The translations under genes were made by a program, and so were the position numbers. Positions 56,331-64,000 of a DNA stretch of 64,000 nucleotides are shown one piece after another. How positions within the stretch are numbered: the stretch's first letter is position 1; each line of letters starts with the position of its first letter. Under the pieces are notes generated by a model. It ran no database searches. It was given only the letters and a program-made list of their open reading frames with translations, and was not told the DNA's origin. The stretch comes from Syncephalastrum monosporum B8922. Its lineage: Eukaryota; Mucoromycota; Mucoromycetes; Mucorales; Syncephalastraceae. The stretch spans positions 90,417 to 154,416 of the forward strand of contig JNEN01001251.1 of assembly GCA_000697355.1 (NCBI GenBank). The letters are read 5' to 3'.

Positions 56331-57353
56331 CTATGCGCCGGATGCTAGGGGCACCGTCCATGGATCAGGCCTATAACCAAGCAGCTTGTAGAGTCCCTGG
56401 TAGGTCGTACAACTACTTCTCAAGTGTCGCATCATACTATCTGGGCGGTACGCAGCCAGCAACGTGTTGCAATATCGGCATTTTCTTTTCTTTCTACAAT
56501 TTTGGACGTGACGATGGAACTCGTACCGAGCTGAATTGCTGTAGCCGCATTGTTTGCACCGCTCTTCAGTGTTGTTAGACCTTCTGGTAAGTCTCTCTAA
56601 CTCGGAGACGGGTATGGAAGCTGCACTCCGGGTGCGGCAACGCCGTGCGACGGGGCGGTCACCTTTAAGCACAGAATGGGTACCGTGTTCTTCGTGCTTG
56701 GGCCGAAGAAGTTCACGATATTCCTTGGCACGATAGACGAGGAGTCGCTGTTCTTCAGCCGGGACGTGGCTGTCCCTGAGCCTGGCGTTCATTGATGTTG
56801 AGAAATCGAAGCACTTTTCGAATATCTTTACGTTGAGCAAGAAGGATTGGACCGCAGCGTGATATTCCAAGTACTCATCGGTCGCTGTTTTCTCATCGGT
56901 GATAGATTCTAGCGCCCTTGCCTTGGCGAAAAGCGCAGACTGCTGAGGGATGAGACGGTTACGTGCATTAAAAAGATCCAGCAGAAGACCTGACTGTTCG
57001 TCCTTTATCTGAGCTCCAGTGGGTAATGGGGGGGGGGGGGGGGGGGGGGCGAGTGCTGCGGTATCTGTGGCCCCTATGAAGCCCCGTGGATTGGATGTTC
57101 GTATGTCGCCAATGAGACTGAAAGCCCGCTCGACAGGAGCTACCGACTGCAGCCGAAGGTTATTAGAAGAAGTGGCATCTTGGGTAACCAAACTGGTCGG
57201 ATACGCGGGCACTGCGGCCACCTGATCGACAGCTGCAGTGGGCATGGCAACAAATGACGGATTGCTGGAAGGGACAAATTGCTGAAATAAAAGTCCGCTT
57301 TGCTTGGCACTCCCCACAGACGGTTGGAGTGGTGCAGTGCCTGAAGGATTCAT
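56331..57353 (-). CDS. Protein with two C-terminal C2HC zinc-finger-like motifs and a poly-Pro run
   Basis: Single-exon frame of 340 codons, start MNPSGTAPLQPSVG. The N-terminal third is low complexity. A poly-Pro stretch (PPPPPPPLP) is encoded by a run of 22 identical bases (57028-57049). A helical middle follows (QSALFAKARALESI, VQSFLLNVKIFEKC). The C-terminus has two cysteine/histidine motifs: CKQCGYSNSARYEFHRHVQNC and CRYCNTLLAAYRPDSMMRHLRSSC, described here as C-x2-C-x11-13-H-x4-C. These look like C2H2/BED-type DNA- or protein-binding fingers. I do not recognise the family; a transposon-derived origin is possible but unsupported. Confidence 0.7.
   Translation of the reverse strand: MNPSGTAPLQPSVGSAKQSGLLFQQFVPSSNPSFVAMPTAAVDQVAAVPAYPTSLVTQDATSSNNLRLQSVAPVERAFSLIGDIRTSNPRGFIGATDTAALAPPPPPPPLPTGAQIKDEQSGLLLDLFNARNRLIPQQSALFAKARALESITDEKTATDEYLEYHAAVQSFLLNVKIFEKCFDFSTSMNARLRDSHVPAEEQRLLVYRAKEYRELLRPKHEEHGTHSVLKGDRPVARRCRTRSAASIPVSELERLTRRSNNTEERCKQCGYSNSARYEFHRHVQNCRKKRKCRYCNTLLAAYRPDSMMRHLRSSCTTYQGLYKLLGYRPDPWTVPLASGA
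57028..57049. repeat. 22-nt G homopolymer inside a coding region
   Basis: An uninterrupted run of 22 G on the plus strand, coding for prolines on the minus strand. The frame is open on both sides at this exact length. Confidence 0.95.
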
Positions 57354-58019
57354 AAGTCTAATGTTGACGATTCAAAGTATACGATGAGATCAGCTAGATG
57401 AGGAAGCTAAAGGAAGTGGTGGAAAGTGAGTGAAACAAAAGAAACGAGCAGTTTAAATATCGCATCGGGTCGGGACCCTTTATACTTTTTTCATGCAGCG
57501 GTTATTTCTGCTCTTTGTCACCGGGCGTTGAAAGAATGAAATGAAAAACGGGGACAGGCAAAAAGTCACAAGCCGAGAGCCAACGACATTGTTCTCATGG
57601 ATGCCAATTTCTCGCTCCATGTAAGACACAGTCTGTATCATTCTTGTGAATGTATCCATTCAGCTGCCGCACTTGGTTGACTTCTTGTGGCTGCTACTAA
57701 TAACATGGCTATCTGTACAAGGAGCCACGCTTTGATGGAGAGAGTTTTCTTTGAGCTCTAGCAAGCTTTGACTAACGATTGGACCACCTTCACCAGCTCA
57801 GCACATCATCGTCCAAACATAGAATGATCGCCTTCCCGTGACAACCCCAGGCAGCTCTGAAAACTCTGGAGACGTAGACTAAGGGCCCCAAAAATGCCAA
57901 AAAACCCAAAAAAGTAAGTCGCTTTATTTGCCGCCGCCGCTCGCCCTATCATTATGCTATCTACGGTACTCAGCTATAGTATTTCAGCTACAGTATCTTG
58001 GACCATAGATCCACTTCTT
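57354..58019. other. Intergenic region
   Basis: About 670 bp upstream of the zinc-finger gene and downstream of the unknown gene at 58020. No open frame worth reporting. A TTTATACTTTTTTC string near 57480 lies about 130 bp upstream of the zinc-finger ATG. Confidence 0.5.
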
Positions 58020-58620
58020 TCAAGTCATGCGCACCCTCTCGCTGCCATCTTCCTGATGTGTGCTGAACATCATAGCCATATCACGGACGGATGTGTTGCT
58101 GGGCATTGACTGTCCGCGATGATGCGATGCTCTCGCTCTTTCGTTTTCTTCGCTCGCCTTGAGTTCGGCTCTTGCAACCGCGTCCCTGACTTGCTGCTCC
58201 ACAAATTCTTCTTCTTCGGGGAACTCCTTGCCATACCAATTGGCTGTAGCGTACATGTTCTGCAAGAGTAAAGTGGCATATCCATGGCTTTCCGGCTCGG
58301 CTTGGAGAATCTCGAGCATGCCAGACCAAATGTCATGCTCCACGCAATAATTATATCGCTCCAGGGCTCTAGCACGTTGCTGTTCAGCAAGTGCCTCCAG
58401 ATCGTTTCCTAATTGTGCGGCAAGAAAGTGGTCGGGAAAGAATTGATTGTAGGTCGTTGTGTAGTATACCTTGATCTACAGGTGATGCCTGATCAATGTC
58501 TTTGTTCGCACTGTCATTGACGTGAAATTTGGACATCATGCGTTTCTGTTTCGGCGGTGTGGAAGGATGCCTGCGATGGTGTGGCTTTCCTTTTTTCTCT
58601 GATCCTTTCTTTGGAGACAT
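58020..58620 (-). CDS. Small unknown protein with basic N-terminus and helical C-terminus
   Basis: Two exons joined over intron 58409-58469. Start MSPKKGSEKKGKPHHRRHPS, then PKQKRMMSKFHVNDSANKDI. After the splice comes NDLEALAEQQRARALERYNY, then EHDIWSGMLEILQAEPESHG, MYATANWYGKEFPEEEEFVE, and a Ser/Met-rich tail ending GSERVRMT. About 175 residues. No domain recognised. A GTGAGT...CCAG segment just upstream (58644-58694) may be a 5'-UTR intron, or the start could be the in-frame ATG at 58674 (MTQVSRQQ). The basic head suggests nuclear or RNA/chromatin association, an inference. Confidence 0.65.
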
Positions 58621-59209
58621 GTTGTTAAACCTTGAAGATGATGTCAGCGCCTGTTGTCTGGAAACCTGGGTCATCGGTTCTGTTGTAACTCACCGGAAAG
58701 TCTGTCCAGCTTGGAATATTCAAGAATAATGCGTAAAATTGAAGAGAGGCAAAATGAGGAGAATTCTGTCTGGAGCGTATGCAGTCCTCTTGAGATGACA
58801 TAGTTTTAGAAAAGGAAATCGAGTGAATGGTGTGCGGCGGTGATGGCGCCGCCTGTGTACTCTATACAAGTGAACCTTTTTCTTTGTAGAATGATCATGA
58901 GATTCCACCATTTTTTTACTGACCCGTCCCGTAATACATCGGATCAGGGAAAGTGGATCTGTATTGTTCTCAAATTTTATCATCGGAAGGGAGCAGAAGC
59001 CCCTTACTGTTAAAAATCAGCGCAGAAGCTCGTCAAATGGCGGCGAATGACGAATCTTTGGTGTTTTCTTCAGGCGGGATCGACGACACACAATGGAAGG
59101 CGTACTTTTGCTTTGGCCTTTTTTTTTCTTTTTCTTGCGCCACCAAACGCTGGACTACATTTTGCGCAAAGGCAGAAAAAATGCCACTTCAGTATATATA
59201 TCTTTTAAG
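58621..59209. other. Intergenic region
   Basis: Holds the leader of the gene ending at 58020. An open stretch around 59037 (MAANDESLVFSSGGIDD) could be an upstream exon of the fragment at 59210, but no donor/acceptor pair I tried keeps the frame. Confidence 0.4.
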
Positions 59210-59388
59210 GTTGTTCGGCGGCGGTTGGAACAGAAGCCGTGCCACTTGTCCCAGTAAAGTTTGGTCCGGACTTTTCATTTCGAACAGTTCCACTGCAGCA
59301 TGTGCTTGCTGTTGAAGAGCTGCGTGTGAGAAAAGAAACATTGTATCACATGAGGAGCGCCGCCGCTTTTCGACCAGAAACAGAATGA
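59210..59388 (+). CDS. Possible terminal exon of an unrecognised small gene
   Basis: After a TTTTAAG acceptor-like string the frame reads SAAVGTEAVPLVPVKFG, then FRTVPLQHVLAVEELR and KETLYHMRSAAAFRPETE before TGA at 59386. The residue pattern looks protein-like, unlike the surrounding random frames. It would converge with the phosphoserine aminotransferase gene (55 nt between stops). Its first exon(s) could not be placed with a phase-correct splice, so this is only a candidate. Confidence 0.3.
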
Positions 59389-59443
59389 GGGTAAAAAATA
59401 GATGCGCATGACTTTTATGTTTGTACTGATTACTTGGGCACGT

Positions 59444-60707
59444 TTAGGCATGCTCCTTCTCGAATTCCGCCATATATTTGATAAGCATGTCGATATGCTC
59501 TTCAGGCATAGCGTTGTATATGGATGCTCGGATACCTCCTATATCGATGACTCAGTATATTATCATGTTAATGATTGTCAGTTCTTACCGACGGAACGGT
59601 GACCCTTGAGCTGCACCATATTTCGCTCCTCGGCACCCTTCAGGAATTGCTTCTCCTGGTCTTCAGAGGCAGCGCGGAAGACGACGTTCATCTTGCTACG
59701 GGCGTCCACGTGGACAGGGCATGTGAAGATGGCACTCTTGTCGATGGCTTCGTAAAGTTTATCTGCTTTGCGTTGGTTGACCTTTTCGATTGCAAGTAGG
59801 CCGCCTTGCTCGAGGAGCCACTCGAGAGTGAGACCGACCATGTAGATTGCAAAGGTGGGCGGGGTATTGTAAAGCGAGTCATTATCAGCCATAGTCCGGT
59901 AGTCGAGCATGAGGGGGCGGAGAGGACCAGTCTCGAGGGCATCGACGATGAGATCCTTACGAATGATGAGGATAGTCACGCCAGCAGGGCCCAAATTCTT
60001 CTGCGCGCCTCCATAAATGACGCCGAATTTGGACACGTCGATGGGTTTGCTCAAAAAGTTGCTGGACATGTCCGCGACGACTGGTACACTAGGGTCCACC
60101 GCAGGAATGTCCTTGAACTCGACGCCGTGCACGGTCTCGTTGTCGCAGTAGTAAGCATACGCGGTTTCTTCAGCAGGCGAAAGCTGCCACTCTGCAGGCG
60201 GAGGAATGCTGCCATACGCGCCCGTGCTCTTCTTGGTGTCAACAACGCGGTTCACGCGTACGTTGAAAGCATCGCCCAAACGAGCAGCTTCCTGAGCAGC
60301 CTTGCTCGACCACGATCCAGTCACAAAATAATCGACCGTCAAGGCTGCGTCTTTCTTGCCCGCCTTGGCGAGAGCGGCTTGCTTGGCCGCAACCAGATTG
60401 TAAAAGATAGCAGAGAACTGAGTGGTTGCACCGCCTTGCATAAACAGGATCTCGTAATTCTCGGGGATGTCCAGAAGTTGGCGCAGATTCGACTTGGTGC
60501 GGGCGAGGATCTCGCCAAAGGGTTTGGAGCGATGCGAGAGCTCCATGACGGACATGCCCGTGTCGCCATAGTTCATAAGCTCGGTTTGTGCTTTTCTCAA
60601 CACGCTCTCTGGACTGTGTGTTCTAGTTAGTAGTGTACACTCTGTACTCTATCTTAGTATTACATTTTGGCAGGTCCTGCACCAAAGTTATAGGTCGTCT
60701 TGCTCAT
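59444..60707 (-). CDS. SER1: Phosphoserine aminotransferase
   Basis: PLP enzyme converting 3-phosphohydroxypyruvate and glutamate to phosphoserine in serine synthesis. Exon 1 MSKTTYNFGAGPAK is joined over a 50-nt intron (60614-60663) to IPESVLRKAQTELMNYGDTG. Further signatures: SVMELSHRSKPF, LFMQGGATTQFSAI, GSWSSKAAQEA, VVADMSSNFLSKPID, and the PLP-lysine motif GVIYGGAQKNLGPAGVT. A second 50-nt intron (59539-59588) leads to GIRASIYNAMPEEHIDMLIK. It ends EFEKEHA. Full length, about 385 residues. Confidence 0.96.
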
Positions 60708-61449
60708 GGTTCTCTGTGTGCTCTTGCTGACAGCTGAATGACAAGAGCAAATCTGAAAAAGAGCCTTAAAAAAGAGCGACCGAATCACGTTACACAGACC
60801 GTCACATCAAAGTCATCATCTGTCAGAGATGCCCTATCAATCTCCTGGACACCGAGACCAGATTGACAGCCGCGTTGTGTGAATTCCTCTTGAAAAGTGC
60901 CCTATTTAAAAACGTACGTATATATAGGTGTCCTGTTTGAGCTAGTGGGTTACAGAAAGAAGGTTGCATAATTTCATCCACACTTTACATCCTAAATGCG
61001 GCAAGCGTAACCAAAAGGAGACATCTTCTTACAAACATGTTATGGGTATGTCAAAAACCATTGACCCGATGCAAGCACCAACCATCAGAATCTTAATATG
61101 GCCCCATCAAATTGGATTGCACGCGTGCAGGCAATGTCTCGTGCACGGTGACCGCAAATCATGATGCGAGAACAGAATGTGCTTGTGCTCTATTACATAC
61201 CAGTGATTTTTAGTATGTGCCAAATTGATTGGCTGTGAGAGGACGGGTGAAGTTATGCGGAAAGACGAGCCCGGTTTTGCCCTGACGTTATGAACGATAT
61301 GACTAACGCCATCCATAAGCTAAAACCGTTATCAAAGTCATTACCATACATACCGTCATTATTAGCCAGTACATCCCGTGGAAACTGTCCTGTATATATA
61401 TAGAAACTATATACGGGCATATTGCCCGAGCCGCCCTGTCTAGGGGGCC
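60708..61449. other. Intergenic region 3' of the Fanzor-like gene
   Basis: Contains the SER1 promoter side and the 3' flank of the Fanzor-like gene. No protein gene is seen. The 60 bp next to the Fanzor-like stop contain two adjacent hairpins, listed separately. In TnpB/Fanzor elements the guide (omega) RNA is encoded at and beyond the 3' end of the nuclease gene, so this is where it would lie. Confidence 0.5.
61393..61428 (-). ncRNA. Tandem hairpins directly 3' of Fanzor-like gene, candidate omega-RNA element
   Basis: On the plus strand, CGGGCA (61414-61419) pairs perfectly with TGCCCG (61423-61428) around a 3-nt loop. Immediately beside it, TATATAG and CTATATA pair around AAA (about 61396-61412). 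Both lie within 60 nt of the gene's stop codon on the downstream side. A structured RNA role is inferred from position and from what is known of TnpB/Fanzor; it could equally be a 3' UTR or terminator-like fold. Confidence 0.3.
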
Positions 61450-64000
61450 TCATACTAGTCTACTTCTTTTTAACTCCCCGTCTGCTTGTTCACTGGGTGC
61501 CTTTCTCTTCCCTTTTTTCTTCCTGCTGGAACCAGAGGTGCTTTCTTGATCCTTTCTGGACAAAGGCGGTATGAAGCACATGGGCTTCTCGCCCGCGACC
61601 AAAAGGGCTTCCATCATGAGCGCCATATTCTGCGCAGCCATGCCGTCACGATGGAAGTACTTGTGGCATACGCGACATGTTTTTACGCGAAGGACGTCGT
61701 ACGGCTCAGCTTCAGGTGATGGGTTTGAGGGCATGCGCTTCAAGTACTCGGTAAAAACCTCTTTACCCAACTGGAGGCAGTGAGGGCAGATTTGGCTTGT
61801 GCAATACTCGTTGAGGCGGACCAAAGGGAAGTCATGACTCTTTGCTTTTCGTTTGAGCGCTTCCAGAAATTTCTCATCCATAGGCGCCCTCGCTCCTTTG
61901 CGCGCCGGTCCAGCGCTCTGGCCATCCACGCCGACGCCGACCAAAACTTTCGTTTCCTCATTGTTGCTTGCCTGCTTCACCGACTCGAGCAGCAAATCGC
62001 AAATGCTGTCAAGACGTGACCGTATGGAACGCTGTATCTCCCATTTTTTCCGGAGAACAGAGGGCCTCGAGTAAAAGTTCCTCAGAATGTCTTTGTTACT
62101 GTTCGACTGGTGAGACCTCAGTTTTGCCATGTATGCATGTGGATTGCCTGCACCAGTAACCTGTCTTGATATATGGGCCTCGATGTCGTTGATTTTTTCG
62201 CGGTCTTTTTTATCTTCCAGCCACCGAGCATTTGGGTTTGTCAGGCCGTAGGCCTCCTGTCGACGCACGCAAAGCTGTAGGCCACGCCTTGGACCTCCGC
62301 TTGGTAAGATGGGCATGGCGAACGACGCCACCGGACAGACTTCACCGCAATCGAGTGCCAAGACGGCTTTCAATTCACTCTTGGTATCCTCGTTGTCTCT
62401 CAGATACTGATCAATGCTGATAGGCTGGCGTTTGATTGTGCCTCTTGCGGCAGGTTGCATCCAGTTTGTGTACCCTTGTATCACTTTGATTCCGTTCGTG
62501 CGAAAAGACGATTGCGGTGTGTATTGCGCTTCTCGAGTCCCTGGCACTACCTTCTTCAATTTATAGGCGTATGGGCGGTTCTTCAGCTTGATATCTCCTT
62601 TATGATGTACTGCTCTGACGCCAATATCTAAGATAAAACTGACAGCGCTCTGATCAAACGACAGTGTATCAATATGACGTTTCCTTTTTTTTTCTACACC
62701 TTGGAGCTTGCTTTACCTTTCCCTCTTCCCCGTCTGTAGCATTCCGATAAGCTTTGTAGTCTTCTTTAACAAGATCGATACGGTTGAGCATGGGACTCAG
62801 CTGGCTCTCGCTGAAAAGGATACACGCAGGAGAGAGGCCGGTAGCCGGTACAGGATTGATAAAATCCCTTGAAAAATCAGGCAGGATTTTCTCCATGTCC
62901 AGTGTTGCTTCCAGCAGACGATGGGCTTGTCTCGGTTTCGTTGCTTGCAGAGACTTTGGAGAATCTGATGACGGACGCTGGTAGCCCAGGCCATCGTAGA
63001 GATCAAAGCCTTCCGTTGTGACGGCCTCTTTTGGGCCGCGCGCAATGATAACTGAGCCAAAAAGACGCTCCATCCGGCCTCGGTACGCTTGTACTACTTC
63101 CTGAATTCCTTGATGCTCTTTGACGCCATCTGGTACTGTTCGTAGGGCTTCTTGATCGGGCATAATGCCGCCGTTCGCATGGAGCGGCACACGGAACACA
63201 GAAGCAAAGATGTATGCCCCAATTGAGTCGTGCTCTGGCCATCCTGCAGGTACTGTGGCCATTCTTTTCAGCTGGTTGCAAAGCTCCACGAAATCATTTG
63301 GACGATTTCGGCGTCGACGAGACCGAATAAAGCGGGAAATCGACTTTGCCGTATCGGATGGTAGATGCTTGTAGTGGGAGAGCAGAGCTTGACGCACGTC
63401 AGCGTCTGTGTTGATCATATTGAATAGCCATTGCCGGAACTGATCGTCCACAGGCCAGCCCTTTGGAACTAATGCCTGTTGCTTCAAAAGACTGTCGACC
63501 AAGGCAATAGATCTTGGGATGAAATTGTGGATGATGTTTGCCCGGAAGAGTGAATCGAGCTCTCTTGCCAGAGACTCAATCATCGGGCGTTTTCCCCCAG
63601 AACTGTTTAGCACCGGTGCTTGAGACCAGTCGCCTGCGTAACCCTGCCACCATATGTATCGTGCTTTTAATAAAACGTTACGCAGGGGCGGATTCATTGA
63701 CATCATGGCGACCAATGACTTGATGCTTTTGTCTTCCGGATACGCGATGAAGCTGTTTGGGTTGTGTATCCATCCTGCAGCGTCCAGGCGGGGAGAGACT
63801 TGCTGGTATGCCTCAGTTGCAAAGTCATTGAGGCGCTCATTGGCTGCGTTGACGTAAGCGGTGGTCATGTTTAAGATCCAGGTCCAGGTCTTTTGCGCGC
63901 ATGATTCACTGGAGTCAGAAGTCGAAGCAGCTTCATAACCTTGCCAGCGCAGGGTGGAAACAGGATCCCGTACCACACCGCCGCGAGTCGACTGAAAAAA
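61450..64000 (-). CDS. Fanzor-like (eukaryotic TnpB/IS605 OrfB relative) RNA-guided nuclease-like protein, 5' end off window
   Basis: Two overlapping-frame blocks read as one gene. The 5' block (about 63990-62669) is helical, with AYVNAANERLNDFATEAY and LRNVLLKARYIWWQGYAG; it is preceded by TTTTTTCAG at 63992-64000, so an upstream exon lies outside. The 3' block carries the nuclease core: SAVSFILDIGVRAVHH, RuvC-I VLALDCGEV (Asp at 62350-62352), RuvC-II RLNEYCTSQICPHC (Glu at 61807-61809), zinc ribbon CPHC...CRVC, and RuvC-III HKYFHRDGMAAQN (Asp at 61645-61647). The E-Y-x-TS-x2-C-x2-C and RD-x2-AA-x-N strings are TnpB/Fanzor signatures. The tail is basic (RKKKGKRKAP). All three acidic residues are present, so it may be active. 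The blocks join either through a 67-nt GT-AG intron or by a slip in a 9-A run (see findings). Fanzor1 versus Fanzor2 not decided. Confidence 0.72.

Noticed and set aside
59806..60630. 274-codon plus-strand frame
   Set aside because: Antisense to the SER1 main exon; no domain of its own.

Overview
The window is nuclear DNA from a filamentous fungus. Genes lie close together on both strands. Nearly all are split by short GT-AG introns, mostly about 40-110 nt and a few longer. They encode fungal hallmarks: a Zn2Cys6 regulator, a Kin4-type kinase, an SPX-type phosphate transporter, an Ish1/Msc1 protein and a fungal tetraspanin. The mixture also includes genes uncommon in yeasts: a WNK-type kinase, a peroxisomal GNPAT-like acyltransferase, EMC10, an NDUFAF4-like factor and a Fanzor-like protein. 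That suggests an early-diverging fungus, probably Mucoromycota/Mucorales. This placement is inferred from gene content only; no marker gene was searched.

Layout. 0-6 kb: end of an EMB8/YheT-type alpha/beta hydrolase, a many-exon GNPAT-like acyltransferase ending in the peroxisomal signal AKL, and ribosomal protein eL37. 6-8.6 kb: no gene recognised. 8.6-19.6 kb: Kin4-like kinase with a KA1-like tail, Ish1/Msc1-like protein, SPX phosphate transporter and eS27. 19.6-27.6 kb: a gene-poor stretch, a Met/Gly/Gln-repeat protein, an Est1/SMG-type PIN protein and eL14. 29-37.5 kb: PhoD-like phosphatase, CCDC90/MCUR1-family mitochondrial protein, EMC10 and an unknown acidic/basic protein with a SUMO-interaction-like motif. 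37.8-45 kb, all on the plus strand: Rpn12, Erv14/cornichon, WNK kinase, a LITAF-domain protein and the AMPK gamma subunit Snf4. 45.8-57.4 kb: Zn2Cys6 factor, tetraspanin, NUDT12-type NADH pyrophosphatase with a peroxisomal-type C-terminus, WDR83/MORG1, an NDUFAF4-like factor, a mitochondrial TPR protein and a C2HC-finger protein. 58-64 kb: a small unknown protein, phosphoserine aminotransferase, and a Fanzor-like protein (eukaryotic TnpB relative) running off the right edge.

The genes are mostly single-copy housekeeping functions with no operon logic. Shared themes are energy and nutrient signalling (Snf4, Kin4-like, WNK, SPX transporter), peroxisome (GNPAT, NUDT12), mitochondria (CCDC90, NDUFAF4-like, TPR protein), secretory pathway and ER (EMC10, Erv14) and translation (eL37, eS27, eL14). 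All three ribosomal protein genes carry an ATCC/GGAT tetranucleotide tract inside the first intron. The most unusual gene is the Fanzor-like one at 61.4-64.0 kb: it keeps the D/E/D residues expected of a RuvC nuclease, has a Cys4 ribbon, and is followed at its 3' end by two tight hairpins. No tRNA, rRNA or CRISPR array was found.
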